This document shows, in pieces, positions 8,511 through 12,985 of a stretch of 12,985 nucleotides of DNA (positions within the stretch are counted from its first letter, which is position 1; the number at the start of each line of letters is the position of its first letter). Source of the stretch: Parabacteroides sp. (GTDB lineage Bacteria; Bacteroidota; Bacteroidia; Bacteroidales; Tannerellaceae). The translations under genes were made by a program, and so were the position numbers. The notes under the pieces were generated by a model, which saw only the letters and a list, made by a program, of their open reading frames with translations, was not told the origin of the DNA and made no database searches. Location of the stretch: the NCBI GenBank assembly GCA_019411205.1, contig DXRF01000030.1, forward strand, positions 1 through 12,985, in the 5' to 3' direction.

Positions 8511-8544
8511 TGTTATAATGGCTCAAATATATAACATTATAACA
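8511..8544. promoter_or_regulatory. Candidate operator: 10-bp perfect inverted repeat in the divergent intergenic region
   Basis: TGTTATAATG (8511-8520) and its exact reverse complement CATTATAACA (8535-8544) are separated by 14 bases, centre to centre 24 bp. The spacer contains the candidate -7 box of the leftward operon. The pair lies between the leftward terminase operon and the rightward scaffold-capsid operon, where a repressor or activator dimer could control both. Each arm also reads as an extended -10 (TGnTATAAT), on opposite strands, so it may instead be a pair of facing promoters. Confidence 0.45.
8524..8531 (-). promoter_or_regulatory. Candidate Bacteroidetes-type -7 box for the terminase operon
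   Basis: The minus strand reads TATATTTG, a full match to the TAnnTTTG -7 consensus of Bacteroides. A TTTG that could serve as the -33 element lies at 8558-8555, but the 23-base gap is longer than I would expect. Transcription would start near 8518, giving a leader of about 25 bases to the ATG at 8493 and excluding the ATG at 8526. Confidence 0.4.
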
Positions 8545-8602
8545 TATTAAACCACAAAATAATGTCTTTACTTTGCTAAAGTAATACTTTAAATATTATT
8601 TC

Positions 8603-9358
8603 ATGGATAATAATGTAGGAAACGAAGAAGAAAAAGTACCTGTGGAATCTTCAGGGACGACAAATAAACCTTCCAAGAAACAGGCTTATTTGGATTATAT
8701 GCGTTCTCGTATGGGAGAGTCTTACGGTGAAGACGAAGATTCTGTTTATTCTGACATGCTTGATTATCGGCAAAAGAATGACGAATCACAGGAGCGCATG
8801 ACCGAAATACTTTCAAAAGATCCGCGCCTTGCACAAGTCCTTTCGGACATGGCTGGCGGCAAAAGGGGGGCAACTTCGGCTCTTGTACGATATTTCGGAA
8901 AGGATATTTTGGGAGCAGAAGAAGGTTCGGACGAGTGGAATGATTTGCAGAATGCCGAGAAAGAGCGTATGGAGGAATTGGAATCCATGCGTAAAAGCAA
9001 AGAGGAATACGATGTAAATATTGAAGCAAGTTTACCGGTTCTGGATGAATTTGCCACATCCAGAAAAATCGATATCGATGAATTTCTTGACAGTGCCTAC
9101 AGCCGGATACTTGAGCCCATTTTCAAAGGGAACTACACTACCGAACTGTTGGAAATGTTGTACAATGCCATGAATTATAAGACAGATATTGAAGAATCCT
9201 TTCAGTCTGGTGTTGTTGCAGGGAGAAATCAAAAGATTGACAGGATGAGAAAGGATAATGCCGGTGACGGATTGCCAAGATTAGGGGCAAGCACCGCTTC
9301 AACGGTTAAACGTGCCGAAAAAAAGCCTTCTTACAAGTCGAGCGTATGGAATGATTAA
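8603..9358 (+). CDS. Probable capsid scaffold/assembly protein
   Basis: A 251-residue, strongly charged, mainly helical protein immediately upstream of the capsid gene, the usual place of the scaffold. The N-terminus is acidic and disordered (MDNNVGNEEEKVPVESS), a coiled-coil-like stretch covers about 113-133 (AEKERMEELESMRKSKEEYD), and the C-terminus is basic (VKRAEKKPSYKSSVWND), the charge pattern seen in scaffolds that bind coat protein through a basic tail. Scaffolds fill the prohead interior and leave or are degraded before packaging. No protease domain is visible. The start is preceded by an AT-rich leader without a Shine-Dalgarno. The assignment rests on position and composition, not on a recognised family motif. 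Confidence 0.62.
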   Translation: MDNNVGNEEEKVPVESSGTTNKPSKKQAYLDYMRSRMGESYGEDEDSVYSDMLDYRQKNDESQERMTEILSKDPRLAQVLSDMAGGKRGATSALVRYFGKDILGAEEGSDEWNDLQNAEKERMEELESMRKSKEEYDVNIEASLPVLDEFATSRKIDIDEFLDSAYSRILEPIFKGNYTTELLEMLYNAMNYKTDIEESFQSGVVAGRNQKIDRMRKDNAGDGLPRLGASTASTVKRAEKKPSYKSSVWND

Positions 9359-9380
9359 TCAATTTTTAATAAGTAAAGCG

Positions 9381-11030
9381 ATGGGAAAATTTGTAAATTA
9401 TGTGAGAAACGAAAAGGGATTTATTTTATCCTTGGTGTTAATGATTCTTGGGATTGCGTTTGGAGATGCATCTGTCCTTATGGCTGAAGGGGTAACTGTT
9501 GCTCCGCCAGCACCAGAAGGGGGTACGGCTACGGAAGGCCATGAGGGTTTGCAAACACAGTTAGGAGGGCAGGATGCTTCTGTGACCACTTTGGAAAGAG
9601 GTGGTGAAACGGGCGATATCATAGCTGAAGACATAGACGAGGATATTGCGAAATTCCGTCCTGATTTTTTCCCGATTGATACGGTTGCCCGAAAAGCGGC
9701 AAAGAAAAAGAGAAAAACGAATTATGTTGTCAAGCATTATAATATCGATGCTTCCCGTATCACTTGTATCACGAACGCTGAACATACGGAATCTGCAAGT
9801 AAAAAACGTGTAGCATTGCCTATTGATGCCGCGGACGGCAGTGTGTTTAACGTATATGACACAATCAACGTTCGTGGAGTGGACGGTTATGCAAGCGACG
9901 GTTCGACGGTCACTCCCGGTGTGGATCTGATGCTTTATGTTGTGGCACTGGATGCTTCGTCGGGGCTTCCTGTAGTTGTGGCCATTAATGGAAAAAAGCA
10001 AAATCCGGCAGACGTGGAATGCTATGTTCCTTCTATTCCGGAGGGCACGGCCTTGTATTGTATGGCCAAGGCCGGCAGCGAAAGCCAGTTGTTCTGTCCT
10101 CCTACCAATCAGGCGCCTACGCCTCGCGAAGTCTATATGCAGCGAAAGATGTCCAACACCAAGTTTACCGAATATTTTGAGAATGTAAAGAAAAAGGTGG
10201 CTTGGGATAAGGAAGATGTGATGGAAAACGACCTTTGGGAATTCCGTCGCAAATGTGAAGTATCCTATTTGCTGGGTATCAAGGGTAAGATCGCGATCAA
10301 GGATGCGCAATATCCGAATCGTGGAATTGAAAACGTGTATTTTCAGGAGGGTATCATGTGGTCCATCAAGAAACACTATGAATATACGAAAGGTAAGTTC
10401 AGCTTTGCGGATTTTATCGGTATTACCAAAATGAAATTTACCGGTAACAACGGAAGCAAAGAAGCCTTTGTAGGTGTCGGCAAGGATTTGTTGGAAGACA
10501 TGATGAAAGTCGATTACACGTTGACGAAAGATATTAACGTGAAATCCAGAGAGAAATGGGGTATCAAATTCCAAGCCTTCGAAAGCTCTTTCGGAACGAT
10601 GAATGTTGTCCATTTGCCTATTCTGGACGAAGTCGGTTTGTCGGAGATCGGTATTTGTCTTGATCTTGATATGTTGGTTCTCTACAAAATGGAGGAGGAG
10701 CGACGGAATATCAATATGGAAACACAGGGCGAAGCTGCCGAACGCAATGTTACGATTCAGACAGACTGTTTGACGTTGAAAGGCTACAGTCATCTGCTGA
10801 TCAAGCCGAACACGTCCGGTTTCAATGATGCGGAACCTGATCTTGTAAAGGCAAAAACAAATGATGGTGCGACTTTGCCAAGTGAGGGAAATAAGGAAGG
10901 CGCTATCCTGTACTTGAAGAAGGATGTCGCATCGACTGGAACCAACGATGAACTGAAGGCTGGTATGTTGGCTCAGTGGAATGGGACAAAATGGGTAAAG
11001 TATGATGGAGATGTCTATATCGGAGCCTGA
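9381..11030 (+). CDS. Major capsid protein with signal-anchor-like N-terminus
   Basis: A 549-residue protein from the ATG at 9381, 22 bases after the scaffold gene. KFRPDFFPIDTVARK at residues 91-105 matches a motif I associate with the capsid proteins of Bacteroidales short-tailed phages (I-x-K-x-RP-x3-P-x-D-x3-R). The order scaffold, capsid, terminator, connector supports the call. Residues 1-13 are basic, 14-27 (FILSLVLMILGIAF) are hydrophobic and followed by GDAS, so the N-terminus resembles a signal peptide or anchor. A Pro/Gly/Glu-rich linker (about 39-80) then leads into the conserved core. The C-terminal 60 residues look like an added surface segment ending near AQWNGTKWVKYDG. Other in-frame starts exist: GTG 9312 and ATG 9351 (overlapping the scaffold gene), and ATG 9441 and 9480; a start at 9480 would drop the hydrophobic segment. 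Capsid identity fairly confident, start less so. Confidence 0.8.
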   Translation: MGKFVNYVRNEKGFILSLVLMILGIAFGDASVLMAEGVTVAPPAPEGGTATEGHEGLQTQLGGQDASVTTLERGGETGDIIAEDIDEDIAKFRPDFFPIDTVARKAAKKKRKTNYVVKHYNIDASRITCITNAEHTESASKKRVALPIDAADGSVFNVYDTINVRGVDGYASDGSTVTPGVDLMLYVVALDASSGLPVVVAINGKKQNPADVECYVPSIPEGTALYCMAKAGSESQLFCPPTNQAPTPREVYMQRKMSNTKFTEYFENVKKKVAWDKEDVMENDLWEFRRKCEVSYLLGIKGKIAIKDAQYPNRGIENVYFQEGIMWSIKKHYEYTKGKFSFADFIGITKMKFTGNNGSKEAFVGVGKDLLEDMMKVDYTLTKDINVKSREKWGIKFQAFESSFGTMNVVHLPILDEVGLSEIGICLDLDMLVLYKMEEERRNINMETQGEAAERNVTIQTDCLTLKGYSHLLIKPNTSGFNDAEPDLVKAKTNDGATLPSEGNKEGAILYLKKDVASTGTNDELKAGMLAQWNGTKWVKYDGDVYIGA

Positions 11031-11048
11031 TAATTAATGTTTAATTAG

Positions 11049-11085
11049 AAAAGGGGGATTCTGCATTTTTAGATTCTCCCTTTTT
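11049..11085 (+). terminator. Rho-independent terminator after the capsid gene
   Basis: AAAAGGGGGA (11049-11058) pairs with TCTCCCTTTT (11075-11084), including one G-T pair. After a T/T mismatch, TCT (11060-11062) pairs with AGA (11071-11073), leaving loop GCATTTTT. A run of five T follows the stem. It would end most of the scaffold-capsid message and lower expression of the connector and tail genes. The rest of the gap 11031-11101 shows no clear promoter. Confidence 0.75.
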
Positions 11086-11101
11086 AGATAGAGATAAGGT
11101 T

Positions 11102-11500
11102 ATGTATAAGAAAATATATGGCACATCGTCTGCCGAACTTTCGACGATTATTAATGTAGGTGGTATTCCAAGACGTATTGAATTTACAGGAGGTGTTCCA
11201 TCTGGGGTATCACGGGTGTCTGCGAGATTTGTAACTTCTGACAAACGGTTGCAAGATGCAATAGAGGCGGACCCAAGGTATGGTGAGCTTTTCTTTCTTG
11301 AAGTAATTTCGCCTATGCAGTCTAAAGAGAGAGTAGCAAGCAACGGTAAGGTAAAAGAGTATAATTACATTACGCGTGTTCAGGATGCTATAAACGTGTT
11401 AGTTACCAAGCATGGTGTCCAGTTAGATTCTCTGAAGAGTAAACAGGACGTAAAAGAAGCGGCCAAGAAAAAGAGTGTATCATTCCCTAATATGAGATAA
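11102..11500 (+). CDS. Small capsid-adjacent protein, function unknown
   Basis: A 132-residue protein between the capsid gene and the adaptor gene. The N-terminal 75 residues look like beta strands (IPRRIEFTGG ... SARFVTSDKRLQDAIEADPRYG ... FFLEVIS); the C-terminal part is a Lys-rich helix (SLKSKQDVKEAAKKKSVSF). I have a weak recollection of similar short proteins just after capsid genes in other phages, with an FxTxD...lQ-xAIE pattern. Head decoration or head completion are reasonable guesses from position only. AAGG lies a few bases before the ATG, one of the few starts here with a Shine-Dalgarno-like sequence. Only 2 bases separate it from the next gene. Confidence 0.68.
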   Translation: MYKKIYGTSSAELSTIINVGGIPRRIEFTGGVPSGVSRVSARFVTSDKRLQDAIEADPRYGELFFLEVISPMQSKERVASNGKVKEYNYITRVQDAINVLVTKHGVQLDSLKSKQDVKEAAKKKSVSFPNMR

Positions 11501-11502
11501 TC

Positions 11503-12123
11503 ATGACAAAGCAGGGTATAATAGATAAAACCAGAGCGATAATGAATGAGATAGGCGAGGAAGAAAATCTCTCATTGTTATCAGAAGATACAGTAAAGCT
11601 GGCAGAGTATATAGAATCTGTTATACCTGATGCTATAAATCTCATAGCACAGGATGAAAATGTCTCTATTGCTTTGTTGAACACCGGAAATATGACATCT
11701 GGCGGAACGAGTAGTGAAGGTTGTACGGTAATTCCTTTACCGCAAGATTTTTTACGTTTTGTGTCTCTACGTCTTTCGGGATGGAAAAGAGAGGTTCAGA
11801 GAGTTTCTCCATTTGGAAGTGAAGACTATAAGATTCAACACAATGCCGTTACCCGAAGTGGTGTAAATAAACCTTCATGCGTTTTTTCTCATAATAGGAC
11901 AGGGCTGTGTATAGAATGTTTTCCGTCCGGTGAATTACAATATTTCAATTATGTAAAAAGCATGACGGACTTATCTGATGATAGTCTTTCGAATTACGGT
12001 GAATCATTAATGCCCGCGATTTGTTACGCTTGTGCTTATTTGGTATATAATATATTCGAGATGACCAATATCGCTGAGCAAATGTTGAAAATAGCAGTTC
12101 AAGTCCTTCCGAAAATACAATGA
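11503..12123 (+). CDS. Head-tail adaptor, T7 gp11-like (probable)
   Basis: A 206-residue protein. The N-terminus is helical (residues 1-50), then comes a strand-rich region with LPQDFLRFVSLRLSGW (about 78-93) and a SEDY-containing turn, a GLCIECFPSG strand pair near 132-141, and a final pair of helices (MPAICYACAYLVYNIFEM and following). The LP-x-DFLR pattern, then a tyrosine loop, then a strand ending in P, resembles tail tubular protein A (T7 gp11) and other adaptor rings that sit under the portal. This rests on pattern and position, not on a search. It overlaps the next gene by 4 bases (ATGA), implying coupled translation and a shared tail role. Confidence 0.62.
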   Translation: MTKQGIIDKTRAIMNEIGEEENLSLLSEDTVKLAEYIESVIPDAINLIAQDENVSIALLNTGNMTSGGTSSEGCTVIPLPQDFLRFVSLRLSGWKREVQRVSPFGSEDYKIQHNAVTRSGVNKPSCVFSHNRTGLCIECFPSGELQYFNYVKSMTDLSDDSLSNYGESLMPAICYACAYLVYNIFEMTNIAEQMLKIAVQVLPKIQ

Positions 12124-12985
12124 GATATCAGTTAGATGAAGATAAGGGTGATATCATATATGAGGTAGAAGATGAAAGACTCATATTAAAGGTAAAACCA
12201 GAGGTTGTAGAATCAGCAGGGAAAAGCGATATATATGTAATTGCAACTAATGATAATGCGACTCCTACCGACCGCAATGTGTTTTCCGCTTTGCGCTCTT
12301 TAGCCGAATTCATCAATAAAAAAAAGAATGACATTGTGCAAGGTGTAATAACCTTCATGAATGGACTGCGTATTGGAAAATTTGTTTCGGGGATGATTGG
12401 CGGCACGGGTGCCGCTATATGGATAGACGAGAACGGAAAGACGATACTGGAGGCAGACAAGGCCCATTTTCGGGAAGAGCTGATTGTTCCCAAGATAACC
12501 TTTAACTGTATTGATGTTATCTCAGGAGACAAGGCGAATACTTTTGCCTACGGGACGATTAAAACCGTTGACAAGAAAAACCGCATTGCAAAACTCGACC
12601 TTTTGGACGATCAGTGGGGAACGCTGCACATAAACGATATTTGCCGTGGTGTCTTCCATAACTTAGAAGGAGGAAACCAAACACAAGACCTGTATGACGA
12701 TAACGGATTCATGGGATATTCCGGTTTTGCCACTTCATATTTTACTCCAACTCGGATTGTAGAGAGCAAAGCCGGGCTGATGAGTTTTGAATACAATTTG
12801 CAGGTTGGCACAAGTGTACATCCTATACCGGGGATGAACTTCTTTGCATATGGAAACTTTACCGATAAAGAACGACAAGGTATCACTTATGAAAACCGCT
12901 ACTACCGTCGTATATTGGATAAGGTGGATACATGGAAAATTGATCCAGATAAACATATCATGTATCAATCTGGATTGTTAGAGGG
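12120..12985 (+). CDS. Tail or tail-fibre structural protein (3' partial)
   Basis: The first 288 codons of a larger gene that runs out of the window; the start ATG at 12120 overlaps the adaptor stop. A helical segment (ALRSLAEFINKKKND, about 57-71) leads into FMNGLRIGKFVSGMIGGTGA (79-98) and a repeated-strand region with ADKAHFREELIVPKITFN (112-129) and ISGDKANTFAYGTIKTV (about 134-150). This combination is familiar to me from tail or fibre proteins of Bacteroides prophages, which probably contribute to the tail tip or receptor binding. No enzymatic motif is visible in the part present. The C-terminus, where receptor specificity would lie, is outside the window. Confidence 0.7.
   Translation, partial: MRYQLDEDKGDIIYEVEDERLILKVKPEVVESAGKSDIYVIATNDNATPTDRNVFSALRSLAEFINKKKNDIVQGVITFMNGLRIGKFVSGMIGGTGAAIWIDENGKTILEADKAHFREELIVPKITFNCIDVISGDKANTFAYGTIKTVDKKNRIAKLDLLDDQWGTLHINDICRGVFHNLEGGNQTQDLYDDNGFMGYSGFATSYFTPTRIVESKAGLMSFEYNLQVGTSVHPIPGMNFFAYGNFTDKERQGITYENRYYRRILDKVDTWKIDPDKHIMYQSGLLE

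Noticed and set aside
8493..8526. ATG at 8526 as the start of the small unknown protein
   Set aside because: The candidate -7 box TATATTTG spans this codon, so a transcript from that promoter would not include it; the ATG at 8493 fits better.
8568..8575. TTACTTTG considered as the -7 box of a rightward promoter for the scaffold-capsid operon
   Set aside because: It misses the TA at the first two positions and no TTTG lies at a suitable distance upstream; the real rightward promoter remains unidentified.
9312..9380. Capsid protein starting at the GTG at 9312
   Set aside because: It would overlap the end of the scaffold gene by 47 bases with a rare start codon; the ATG at 9381, 22 bases after the scaffold stop, is simpler.
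9561..10793. A 410-codon open frame on the minus strand opposite the capsid gene
   Set aside because: It lies wholly inside the well-supported capsid gene and has a His/Phe/Arg-rich composition with no recognisable domain; it is best explained by capsid codon use leaving few antisense stops.
1..12985. tRNA genes, CRISPR arrays, insertion sequences, integrase or attachment sites
   Set aside because: No cloverleaf, spaced repeat array, transposase motif or recombinase motif was seen on reading; genes are packed almost end to end with only two gaps above 70 bases.

Overview
The window is a stretch of the virion-assembly region of a tailed double-stranded DNA phage or prophage, most likely infecting a member of the Bacteroidales. 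Three things point there. The genes start without clear Shine-Dalgarno sequences. One divergent intergenic region carries a TAnnTTTG-type -7 box. The terminase, portal, capsid and tail proteins look like families I recognise from gut Bacteroidales phages (by memory of the families, not by a search). No integrase, repressor, tRNA or replication gene is visible, so lysogeny cannot be judged. A P22-like portal, a very large ejected-type protein and a T7 gp11-like adaptor, with no tape measure or tail tube genes seen, suggest a short-tailed (podovirus) particle, but the window ends inside a tail gene.

Layout. Positions 2-3670 (+) hold a very large polyvalent protein, cut at its 5' end, with a zincin-like metallopeptidase motif and an LPD38-like C-terminal half. 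It overlaps the portal gene (3663-5588, +). A strong hairpin at 5597-5630 separates the portal from a convergent minus-strand operon. Read leftwards, this operon is a small conserved unknown (8107-8493), a six-helix rhomboid intramembrane serine protease (7574-8110) and the large terminase (5631-7643). A 10-bp perfect inverted repeat lies in the short divergent region (8511-8544). To its right are a scaffold-like protein (8603-9358, +), the major capsid protein (9381-11030, +) and a terminator (11049-11085). Then come a small capsid-adjacent protein (11102-11500), a head-tail adaptor (11503-12123) and a tail or fibre protein cut by the window end (12120-12985).

How the parts work together: scaffold and capsid protein build the prohead around the portal; the terminase pumps DNA through it; adaptor and tail protein close the particle. 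The polyvalent protein is probably packaged and delivered into the host.

The most interesting point is a possible link between two odd features. An apparently intact rhomboid protease is co-transcribed with the terminase, and the capsid protein, as read from 9381, starts with a signal-anchor-like hydrophobic segment followed by a small-residue site. I infer, without proof, that capsid maturation or assembly may involve the membrane and intramembrane cleavage.
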